A stretch of 64,000 nucleotides of DNA from NCBI GenBank assembly GCA_035079385.1, contig JAVHKY010000028.1, positions 4,650,001 to 4,714,000 of the forward strand, given 5' to 3'. Below are positions 45,501 through 56,900 of this stretch, piece by piece. The translations under genes and the position numbers were made by a program. Below the pieces are notes generated by a model. It did no database searches and was not told where the DNA came from. It saw nothing but the letters and a program-made list of their open reading frames with translations. This DNA is from Aspidiotus rigidus. Its lineage: Eukaryota; Arthropoda; Insecta; Hemiptera; Diaspididae. The stretch's first letter is position 1; each line of letters opens with the position of its first letter.

Positions 45501-48499
45501 TCAGCGGCCTATTTGACTGCGGTAATTTTTTTCTCTTGCTTAGTTTTACTGGAAAGTTTTAAATCACTTTGCCCGGTAAACATTGTTCCCATTTGTGGCC
45601 CTCGAATGCAGAGGGCTTCAGAGATTCAGACAGGAAAACAGAGCTTCAAATGGGTAGCTTTTCACAAAGAGGCCCGGATGTCCGAGGAGCATTAGGTTTG
45701 TCCCTGTTGAAGACCTTTGTGCCTGGAAATCCAAAGGACTCCATTTGGGAAAAAAATGGGAACATCCAAGAGGATCAACAAGACTTCAAATGGGGGATCA
45801 GAGCGGTAGTTTTTCCAATTTTTTCCAAATAGTTTACCGGGTGGTAAGTTACGGATTTTGTCTGTGTTCTGCTTTCTCATGAGTGAAATTAATGGTCACG
45901 TAGCTGAAAATAAGAAAAACGCGGGCCGAAGCCTGAAACCAGAGGGCAATACATTCACCCACTAGCGCAAACAATTTCTCTCTTTTTCCTTTTATCCAGC
46001 CCTATATCTCCTCTCACTTCGCGCTTGGAAATAAATTATGTAGTGGGTTACTTATAAACTTTAGAAGTTATACTGAACGATAATAGTTGTTCTATTCATA
46101 ACTGAGATCTCTCTCGCTATTTACGAAATACTTGGCGCAAGTTAAAGATACACATTTTCAAATAGATTTCTAAGAAATGATTGTGATTCCATCCCTTGAT
46201 GGAATAAAATTTGTGACGTGTGCCTTTGGTGTAGAATGTAGATTAATAACTTAAATAATGATTTCCACCAAACTTAAATTAAGTACAATAATCGCTTCTA
46301 GAAAAATAATATATTTTCCAATCATTACAAATGTTGCAGGAGGATGTCAACATCCTTTTTATAGAATATGAAGGCAAAATTCTGCAAGTCCCGTACACTC
46401 ATCTGGTCGCTAATGTCAGAGTCGTTGGAGCAATTGCTGCAAAGTACTACGCACAGAGTGCTTAAACATTTATTTAAGAATAGAAATACAATTGAAAGTA
46501 TATCTATGTGATTTTAAAATTTTCTCGCCTAGGTTTATTGAGCAGTTGATGCACATGACCAATTTGACCGCGAGTCAAATCCATATTATTGGCTTCAGTA
46601 TGGGAAGTCATGTCGCTGGTTATATAGGAAAAAGAATACCACACATTTATAGAATAACTGGTTAATGAACAAAATTCTTTAAAATGAAGAAAAGAAGTGA
46701 TGTGAGCAAAGATTAATGTCTATATATTTGTGTGAAACTCTCTCACAGGACTAGATCCGGCTCAACCTCAATTTGAAAACGCTGATCCTCAGTATCGGTT
46801 GCACCACACAGACGCAAAACATGTGGATATCTTGCATACCAATATCAAACGTTTCATACCATACCTGGGCCTCGGATATGCTTCACCTCTGGGTTAATAA
46901 TAATTTATGTTTTACATAGTAACATTTGTAAATATTCTCGCTATACAAAAATCGTTGATAGATGTCAGCCACTCATTAGTCTGTATGGTAGCTGTAAAGA
47001 ACACAACGAATTTCTGGCTCGACTCATGTCATTCAAAAATTTTGGCACTAGTTTCATGCAGATGACGATGGCTCTCTTCTGGTACATTTTTGTGCAGCGG
47101 AATCGGCAACAAAAACCTCTCTATTCATATCATACTTACTCTTTATTCAATTGTTTGAATAGGTAACGTCGATTTTTATTTCAATGCTGGTTTCCAACAA
47201 CCAGGATGTGCCGTAAATATCGCAACAATGGTGCAGAAATTTTTTAAATTTGATATGAAAGATGCGATTCTTGATGGTAAGTATATTATGTCCGTAACAC
47301 TCTTACTTAAGTGAGCGTAGCTTACAATCAAACTCGCTTACTGATCTTATTGAGTTGAACGAGCTCAGGGTCGTATTACCGCAGAGTCTCGCGGGGCGTG
47401 GCCCCAGGGCGCAAAATTTTTTGGAGAAAATGAAGAAATAACCAAATCGGTTTGGGGGGAACAACCTAGAATATGTAACCCCTCCCCTGACTGCGTCTCC
47501 GATTCGGGGCGCATTGAAGATCTGGGCCCCGAGGCACCGTGGAGTTCAATCCGGCCGACCCTGAATGAGCTTGCTTATCTGGAAAATTTTTTCCCTTGAA
47601 TGGACCCCAAGTATTGACTGTGAAGCTGCCAAACATGGGGTCATTTTCGGACAATCACGTTCATATTTTTTCTTTGAAATGCGTTCTTGAGCGAGTATTG
47701 TGATGGAAATTAGGAAAAAGAAAACCCCTCATTAGTCTCTCTAAGAACATTGGACCGAGTTTTCTGTGATAACACTAACTGATTTGACCGAAATGTCTCC
47801 ATTGAGTATGGGCTCTCAAATCCGAAATACATCGACGAAGCAAAGATCATTTAGCTATAAAAATTAAGAATAGGAAATAATTACAGAGTAAAACATGTAC
47901 CTATTTTTTAAATCTTGTGACCAACAAGAATTCTTCGAATTCTTTCCTTGATACCTATTTATAAATTCTTACTTTTATAGGATACCTATCATTTATATGT
48001 TCCCATGTCAAGGTAATCGGATATTGGGCGGAATCACTGACAAAAATCAATAATTGTACAATGTGGGGTATTGAAAAGAGTTTTCGAACTGAAAAAAAGT
48101 ACGTAAGCCTAGTTTACCAATATATGAGTCGCGCTCAGCGAAACCATGTACTAAGTCGGGGAAAAAAAAAATTCTGAATTTTTTTTTATTCGAAAGCAGA
48201 AGACCTCTTCTGAAAATTTCACCAAAAATCGGAATTTTTTTTTTCCGACTTAGTACATGGTTTCGCTGAGCGCGACTCATATATCTTCGTGGTAGATGAT
48301 CTTTATAGAATAACACCAACCAGGTCGTTCTTTTTACAGCTCATCTGTCGACTCTCAGAATCTTAATTCGCAGCCAATAAATTACGATTGTGTTGCTCAT
48401 AAATGCGCGCCAGTTGGTTTAGATACTTTTAAATATGTTAAATCAGGCCGGTTCAACGTTCCTACAAAACCAACTTCGCCCTATTGTGTTCCTAGATAA
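42585..48499 (+). CDS. pancreatic-type lipase 1 (secreted)
   Basis: Nine exons: 42585-42633, 44695-44839, 45326-45521, 46340-46443, 46533-46660, 46749-46892, 47163-47276, 47981-48098 and 48340-48499. They join in frame to 385 residues. The first exon encodes a signal peptide (MDCFVIVIFWATICVS). The protein belongs to the AB-hydrolase/pancreatic lipase family, which in insects includes triacylglycerol lipases and phospholipases A1. The N-terminal CYAEVGCFHLESPW matches the CYxxLGCF family start. The catalytic triad is visible: Ser187 in GFSMGSH, Asp210 in GLDPAQP and His302 in the CSH motif. Exon 4 uses a weak donor (GTACTA); reading on would soon give a stop. The C-terminal Cys-rich stretch (YDCVAHKCAPVGLD, YCVPR) is typical. 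AATAAA lies at 48589. It is paired with carbonic anhydrase 1 upstream. Substrate class is not decided. Confidence 0.9.
43247..43608. repeat. MITE family C, copy 2 (lipase 1 intron 1)
   Basis: Shares ATGCGCAAAAGATGAGAAG, CATGTTGATAAA and the inverted right-hand blocks TTTGACTCTATCAACA and CTGCATACCTAT with the 5102-5493 element. Confidence 0.65.
43658..43990. repeat. TTTTAAAC-rich element(s) with CAGGGTTGC ends
   Basis: Left CAGGGTTGC at 43658 has inverted partners GCAACCCTG at 43830 and GCAACCCC at about 43981. The interior is rich in GTTTTAAACAT words. Probably one non-autonomous element with a nested or internally duplicated end. Confidence 0.5.
45572..45841. mobile_element. MITE family E, copy 2 (lipase 1 intron 3)
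   Basis: Terminal inverted repeats CCCGGTAAACATTG and AAATAGTTTACCGGG; interior words GCCCTCGAA and GGGCTTCAG are shared with 36174-36413. Confidence 0.8.
47366..47563. mobile_element. hAT-like non-autonomous element (lipase 1 intron 7)
   Basis: GC-rich 198-bp insert with ends CAGGGTCG and CGACCCTG. It is flanked by AACGAGCT (47358-47365) and AATGAGCT (47564-47571), an 8-bp target duplication with one mismatch. Confidence 0.75.
48121..48284. repeat. foldback MITE (lipase 1 intron 8)
   Basis: Arms TATATGAGTCGCGCTCAGCG and its complement, continuing through AAACCATGTACTAAGTCGG. The loop is A/T-rich. Confidence 0.85.
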
Positions 48500-48588
48500 T
48501 ATGTGGTGAGTAAAAACTTTAACTTTACCTAGTTTAAGATTTCTGTAATTCGCCCTAATTCCACTCCAATTATTCGGAAGGGTACAGA

Positions 48589-48594
48589 AATAAA
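48589..48594 (+). promoter_or_regulatory. polyadenylation signal of lipase 1
   Basis: AATAAA 90 bp after the lipase 1 stop. Confidence 0.5.
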
Positions 48595-48599
48595 TTCAT

Positions 48600-50990
48600 A
48601 AATTTCAACTTCCAGGTAACGTACTTAGGTCGTTCAATTATGAGATTCACTTCTTCCATCATGATATGGCTGCTCTCGTTGTGAGACTGGTGTTATTCCG
48701 ATAAGAAATTTTATATATAATATTCTTTAAATGGGTCAGTACTAATTACTTCACAGTATTTTTTTTTCTGACGTATATATTTGATGTTGCGATTGTGATC
48801 TGGATATCCAACATTTTTTGTAATTGTAGTGCCATTAGGTTTTTCTTTTAAAAAAATACATTAACTATTTAACTTTACCTAATTAACTAAGTTAGGTATT
48901 TATTTCAAGTCTTAGAATGCACTTTGATCTAGATTTTGACTTTTCCATCATTATTTTTACCCCTCAATTATTGTAGGCGTTCTGTACCGGTATTTCAGCT
49001 ATATTCTAGTGCGCAAACCAGTCGTGTTCATTTCTTATATTATGATTAATATATTACCTCCAATAATATAATTTTTCTTCGTCAAGTACTAGTGTAATTC
49101 ATCAAACTCACTATTATACTTGCTATTACTGAGTGTGAACGTTCATGGATCAAAAAAGAAACTTACTGTACCACAGTCAATTTTCCTCACTTAAAAACAA
49201 AAATTAAGGGAAAAAAATTCCAACTAATTCAAATCATTGTTTTACTTACATAACTTTCATATCGATTAATTTTTTACTGATACAAAATGTTTCTCAAGGC
49301 GGGGCAGGAGAAAACATGAGAAATTAAAATTCTTTTCTACATACCGCACTTATACTCACCCTGAAGTGAGAAAATATTATGGAATAATAATGCTCAACGT
49401 AAGAAATAATTATATTATGGCGTCCTCTGTCGTTTATCAGTGTATGATTGCCGATGGTGGTGGCACATTTGAGCCACATTGGCATATTTCTATTTTAGTA
49501 GCTCATCGTTGGTATGTTGTGGCACATTTTCGATTAATAATTGATTTTGTTGGAAAATACGCCAATTTTTTTCTTCCTGCAGTTGAATTGAGAATGATTT
49601 GTACACAGAAATGATCAGAAAAAAGGTAGCTACGCCATTCGTGACACAAGTACTTTTCTCCTGATCGTTTCTATGACACCCAGTTCTCAGGCATGAACTT
49701 CTGGATAAACAAGTTATGATTTTAAATTCTTCTCATACTTTCGATTCATTTGCGTACATGTTGTTGAGGAAAAAAGGAACTTTTATGAACAAAACCTTCA
49801 AATCATTGATGAATCACAATTCGAATTCGGCCATTAATTGGTGCTATATCATAGGGAAAACAAAACTATTGACAAGATACGCTTACCCAAGCATGAAAAA
49901 AATTTGCATGATTGTGTCATGTATACGAGTTTACAACTCTTCCTTTTCAAAATATGCATATAAATATCGTGCGGACCCTTAATTCAAAGTTGTATACAGT
50001 GATTTGAATTAATAGTGCACGTCTTGTACAAAATACCTTTTCTTTCATAAATTTTAATAGAGACGTAGTGTTCTTGCTGAACAAATCGATAAAAATTTTT
50101 TCACAGAAACGAGTATGGTGAGTAGTTATTCATAATTTTCCTCGAATGTGAGATTTTGTAAACTTGACTTTTTGAAAATACGTAATTTCAGTCTTACTCT
50201 CGACGTCAAATCATCATTGCAAATTCTCACTTTTCACACGTGACACAAATTTGTCCTTGTCGACCAAATAACTGGACTACATTCTCATCAAGGTTGCCAA
50301 TAATTCTTACACCCTGTACTGATACTGTACCTACATTCTTTGTACGACATGAGGAAAAATTTAGTTTGCCCAGATCGATACCTATATACTTACACCTAGT
50401 TTTAGCCTTAAAAACTCGTTCGAAAAAACGAGTTTCCCTCACGTAACATGCGGATGACAATTAAACTTGGAAAATTGCTTAGGTACTGGAAAACACGCTG
50501 TCGACAAAAACAACGATAATAAAATTAACAAGTCATCCGATTTCGAAGAGGTGCCTCTTTCAATTACCTATTCAAGTTCATAGCGAATAAGATGAATAAA
50601 TTATTATCACCGGCACATTAAATCATCATATTGGGCCGATGGAAGCATGACGATCTCTACTAGATCTTGTTCAGAGCCACTTACATATCTACATGGAATG
50701 GGTAGTCGTAGATTAGTTTTGCTCTCGAGCTAGACGTATTCTCGTGTGCAATTGTACTGGATGGTGAACGTATGTGCTCACGAAACTACAGAACCAATCT
50801 TATCATCGATTTAAATCTTATCATCGACTCGGTTTAAAGAAGTGCAATTGTAAGAACATTAATTTGAAGTAAAATTTGCAATTCTGCTTCGCTGTGCTGT
50901 ACGTAGTGTAAAAAATTGTTCGTATTTCCCATCGTAGTCACGTGGTCATAGCGGCATCTTATATTTGATTAGGTACTGATAAATACCACA
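48600..50990. other. intergenic stretch, lipase 1 to carbonic anhydrase 2
   Basis: AT-rich, no recognised gene or repeat pair. The ORFs at 49366-49614 and 49716-49982 lack family or compositional support. It should hold the carbonic anhydrase 2 promoter. Confidence 0.4.
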
Positions 50991-50992
50991 AA

Positions 50993-53900
50993 ATGAAGAT
51001 ACAGATGAATTGGTGGACTTTTATCGTAAGTCTGCCAATTTTGGTCTTGGCGTTAGAACATAAGAATCATCACTCCGAGGGAACGAAGGGTAAGTTATTG
51101 TCTTGAAATATAGAAATAAATCCGGAGAATAGGGGGTGTAGGTAGAAGAGAAATATTTAAATGGAGGAAGAGAGAAAACAATGAGGGTACAATTTTTTGA
51201 GCTTAACGTACTTTCTTTTATTTGTAAGACGGCTGTTCGACTTTGTTAATTACTCGAGTGACAAGAAAAATTGTTTTGCTGTGTACTCAGGATTTTGAAG
51301 TATAGGTAAGTACTCGTAATAATCTCTTTGTCGAACTTCATGAGGAGTGTAGACAGGGAGGAACGAGGTCAATACCCCTCCTGAGGCAAGAAATATTTGT
51401 ATTACGGATTGAATTTAAGTTTAACGGCATGCACTGCCTTCTACATAATAAAACACAATAAAAGAATCCTGACGTCTTGATTTACTAAACCGTTTAACGA
51501 AAAGCCACTCTTCCTCTTTACTTGCTTCTAATTTTGAGAGCAATGACTGGTAATACCAATGAAGAAATGGAATGCACAAAAATTGTGGAAAAATAACAGT
51601 TATTTATTGTACGAACGGGTCAAGTGGTGTCCGACGAGTCGTGCCGGGGACGCAACGAGTTGAAACGCCACTTCACCCGCGAGTCCAGTTCACTAGTGGG
51701 TTGACCAGCTGGTTTACCCGCGCTGTAGAATAAATAAATGACACGAACATTTTAATCAAAAGTTTTTCCTACCTCAAATATTAAAAAAAAAAAGAAAAGA
51801 AATCTAGGAGACCATGTTCCTAAATCCTTTCGTGGCCCTCAAAATTTTGTTTTCCCTTCCTAGAATCTTCTGTCTAAGAGCCTGTTTAGAGCTGATGATT
51901 TAATGATGTAGCTATACGAATGAGATTTGAAAAAATTTGTTACAATAAAATTAATTTTAAAAACCACTGTACATTTAAAATCCCGAATAGGAAATTTGAA
52001 AAATATTCATTAGATGATAAAAGAATGACTTCGATGAGCGAGGAGCGTAGAAGTAATTTTTGGATGAGTGACCCTAGATATTAGCTTATAAGGAAACCAA
52101 AACCTTTCATAGTGGTGCTACTTATTGAGATTGGAAGAAATTAGTTGTGGAAAAAATGCTGGTGGGAAATCGTTTCGGAATGAATTTCAATATTAATTAA
52201 TACCTAGCCTGCATAAATTGCGGGTGAATATTTGAAACATTAACCAGTAGGTACTTTGAAGGCCTTGATGCAAGTAACGAAATTTCTTTGTCAATATTCA
52301 ATATCTCTAATAATAGAGGTTTAACGCGCCAAATTAATTCTCGAAGTTATTTCTGAATATTATGATTCCATAAATTCATTAGCAAAATGCAGCTTTCGCG
52401 AAGGTGCATTATCTCTTACAGCTCACCCAAACACGTTTTATATCGTTGTCAATTAAGATACCATTCGAAAAATACCTTCCTAACACAGCCAGTTTTTCCT
52501 ACACAATTTGTTGGAAGCTGTGTATAGGAACTGCACTCAATGGAAAAAATAATAATACTTCATAATAATAAAAAAACCTGTTCTTAGAGACTGCGTATTG
52601 TTCCTTTACTTGACATAGGCTAACGTTTTTAAAAAAGAGGAACGCGATATGAATGACAGATACATAAAATAAGACATGTTTCGGTGATTAGAATGATCAA
52701 AAGTTCAAGATACCGAAGAAATATAGTCTACAATGATTTTTAATTTTTATGAAAATTATATTCAGTCCTAAAAAACCAAATGACGTTAGAAATTGTTAAT
52801 AAAATAAAAATAAAAAAAAAAGAAAGGATTGATTTACATATTAGATGTTTCTTCTTTGGATAAGCTCCAAACACTCACCGTCCCTCCCTCCCATTATATT
52901 ATCTGGCTGTATAATTCTTACGTCAGTACTGCAAAGAAATACTGAAAATGATAAAAAATAATACCTATTATTAGTACAGCTTGGAATTTTTGGCGTTTTA
53001 AATGATAAAATTCAACAATAAAAACTGTACCGTATATTTGGCATTTTTGGCATTTATAAAATTCAAAAAAATTTTCGTTCAAAAACGTCGTATGTACTTT
53101 CTAATTTAACAAAAAAATGCGTTGTAGTCAGAAAAAACGAGTATTGTGCATGAAAATAAGATGTTTTTCAAGATTGTCTTGCCAAAAACTATGTCGGCGA
53201 TCAGATAATACCAATTTGTAGTCAGAAAATGTTCTCTCAATGTCTACTAATGTAAGAGGAGCATTGACAAATGCACTGAGCACTATTGGGACGTCTGTAA
53301 CAGATGATGTAATGATGCCGTCGATAAGACTTTGATTGAAATCGTGTATAGTATTTGTAAACCCTCATTTTTGTTCACAAATACTGAATCTGATTTCTTC
53401 CTTAATGTTACACCACGCGAGCCGGGTTTATCCTATAGCACGCAAGTTATCGAAGATTTCAATTTGCTCGTTCAGGGAAATCTCTCTTGTCTCTAATTTT
53501 GTGATAATCCCGGTAAGAAGGACAGATGGGCATTTATGAATGCAAACTCCATTGATAACGATTTCTCCTTTGCGGATGATATCTTCAGTTTGTCAACATA
53601 CTGCGAACCATTTGGTAGGTAATTCTGTCACAACTCAGGAAAAGTTTTTGAAATCGAAACTATTACATCTGAAGGAAGAGAGCCCTCCATAATTTTTTTG
53701 TAGACAGAAATTCGAGCAGGACATTTTAAAAATATTTTTCACGCCCAACTCACAAGCTGGTTGACTGCTGGAAATAATTCCCGAACTTTTTCACGAACAC
53801 GATGTAAACCGTGTAATATACAACGAACATGAATCATCCGGCTGAAGATTGGTTTCAAATTACGTCCTGCCAAAATTCTGGTCTTGAGGTTCCTATTATT

Positions 53901-56900
53901 TTTCCCACAGTTTTGAAATCGACTCCGTTACGCCATTGTACGAGCAGGAGCATGATGAAGTTGAAAATTACCTAGTCATTTGAGACATTTCTTTTATTTT
54001 TATTCAAAAGGAGATTCAATGCTGAAAATGAGTAAATTTTGCATTATTTGGCATTTTTTGACACAATAAAAGTTTTTCCCCATGCCCCCTGCATCTTGAA
54101 ACGTACTTATATTTGACTCTTACTCCAACCGCCCTTTTGGAAGCAATCTGACAAAAGCCAGGAAATCCGAGCTCTAATTATTAGAAAGTAAATAATCGTA
54201 GAGAGTGTAGGGTACCCACGTCGCTTATGAAAAAATGGAATATGAACAGAGACCGGATTTCTCGGCAAAATGCCGTAGAAGTAAAAAATAAATGCCAAAA
54301 TCGTCGTTTTTGCCGAATTTTAGAAGGAAAATGTATAATTTTTAGCATTAAATGACTCAAAAAATGCAAAAAAATGGTAGGTACTTCTTTCGTTATTGCC
54401 GAATAATGCCGAAAACTGAATTTTTAGTGCCGAAAATCTCCATCAAAAATGCCGAAAAATCCGGTCTCTGAATATGAAAGAGATGTTAGATACACTCCCT
54501 AAAAATTCTGCAAAATACTTATAACTTCTCTTTCATAATTATTTTATTGTTGAAATTCGCTAGATAGAACCCAAATATTTTGAACGTCATTCATTCTACG
54601 ATCTGCTATTATGTTAATGTTGAAATATATGTAGCCTATAATTTTTTTTTTTTTTTTTTTTTCTCGTTCATCAAAGTATGCGTGTCAGTCTAGATTCTAT
54701 CATTCGACTACCAACCTTTTGAAAATGGAAAATGAAATCTATAAGCCTCTACAATACACGCTTATCAATTTTTTAGGTAAAATTTTTCAAAACGTGTAAT
54801 TCAATTTGAACCCACTTGATTATCCCAAGAAGCGTATTCTACAATCAATGACAGAGACCCGAATGTGGTCATATCAAATTATGCAATACCAAATTTTCTA
54901 TCTCTATCTACGAGAAGCAATTATCTACGTGTGCGCTCGTAAAAGTTTTACATCATGAATCTAAAGAATCATTTTGTATAAAATATTTGTGTCTAGTGAG
55001 ATTACTTCTCCTTAGGCCTAACAAAGGGAAATAATATTATTACCTAGCTGTTTGGAATATATTTAGGCTTGCAGCGAACTGTTCAGTATTTTATGTGAGA
55101 TAATGTACGATTACCGCTGGCGAGACTTGAGGATAGACGGAAATCTACAGTATCATTCGACCTACCTTTCGAATAAATAGTATTTTAGTATACAATACGA
55201 TGGAGTACCTATAATATATTAAACGATATCAAAATAATTATTTGAAAAAAAAAAGAAAGAAAAAATTAATAAAAAATAGACCTACTACTCAGGTACTTAA
55301 GTGTATAGAATAGGTTTTTATCATGGAGATAGACTGTTTCCAAATAATTTTATTATCAAGTTCAATGTTACTATTTTTTATTCAATCTGGAAGTAATAAT
55401 GTTCTTTCATTTCAAATTACAATCGATAAAAAAATAAATCAAGACTTTTGATTCGGTATTTTAAAATTCCAAAATGCTAACTTGAGAATGTCTGTGCGTA
55501 GGATATTTGACAAAAAAACTTCGAATATGATCGGTAAAAATTTATTTTTCTTGAGGCTTAGTCTATTTATTATCCAGTAATAGTAAATAGGTACCTATTA
55601 TGTACTTGGTAAGAACAATAATACAGTCACAAGTAAGCCTTGAAAAGTAATAGGATAGGAAGCAATATTTTATTGACGATTATTAATATTGTACCCGTAC
55701 TGTCTCTAGGTGAAACTTTTGTAGGTACGCGTGATCCTGTGGAACCTAATTGGCCGTTCACTAAGCGACGACTACAAGGATTTCCACTCCAGTCTCCGAC
55801 TAACATAATTACAGGACACTCTAAGAATGATTTATGCTTAGCTCCTATCTGTGTTCAAAAAACAGCTTCCCTCCCAGAAGAGGCGGTGATCATTAAAAAT
55901 ACAGGAACTACATGTGAGTAAATACTGATAATATACTGTACGGTTCGAAAACACTTATGTTTCTTATGTAGGCAATGTAATAGAGGACCATATTTGGATG
56001 AGTGATATCCCAATATGTGAATGACCCTTAGAATACGCTTGTAGAACTTTCTTGTCCTTTGCACCATGAATTATGTATCAGCAAGATACACCATGCATTG
56101 AACTATCTTTTCAAGACTCATAATTTTTTCTCATATACATAATACAACGCACGACCCATTTTGTGAAGGTAGAGTTGCACTAAACTCGCAGGTAGAATTA
56201 CAAGTTGCGAGCATCATAAGCAGACAAGAGTTGTAGTGCCGGCCGGTGCTTATCAATTGTGTAGACAAGTGACTGTAGAACTATTCAAACCAGATAGCGC
56301 TAGTGTTGCGCTGCAGCGAACAAAGATTGTAAGAGATTGTCTTGATACCTTTTTTGTGTTCGGTAAGAGCACACTGTTGAACAAATGTGGCCTGCGATGA
56401 GAAAAGGATGCTCATTGCCCATTGGCGCAAGAACACCATTTCTCTCTGATTGAACATCAAATCGGAGAGAAATGGTGTTCCTGTCAGTGGGCAATGAGCA
56501 TCCTTTTCTCATCGCAGGTCACAAATGAGCAATCGTGGTAGATGCCTAGTTTGAATGAATCACTTCTGAATCATTATCTAGCGGCTTAGGAACGAGTTTA
56601 TATGACAAACCTCTGAGTCTTACACATTGGTAGCTATCACGCTCCTGAGAGGGTATTTCCTGTTATCCAAATTGCATAATTATTCTCTTACATTTATCAA
56701 TTCGGTCTCGTTTCCCACATTTATTGTAGGTTGAACTCTCCCAAACTGAAAGTGAGTATACAACCCAGCTACACACCTAAGCAAGGGTGGTGGTAAGCTT
56801 AAATTTTATTCAAGTTTTAAGGTGTTTTAAGCCGTAAATAAGCTAAAGCGAAACGATTTTTTATTCGCTTAATTATAAGCGACTTAATAAGCGAAACAAA

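Larger units (their letters stand above)
51100..55700. other. intron 1 of carbonic anhydrase 2
   Basis: Contains a decayed hAT transposase (53105-53960), an intact hAT MITE (54247-54470) and a T-run at about 54637-54662. No alternative first exon like that of carbonic anhydrase 1 was found near 55710. Confidence 0.5.
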
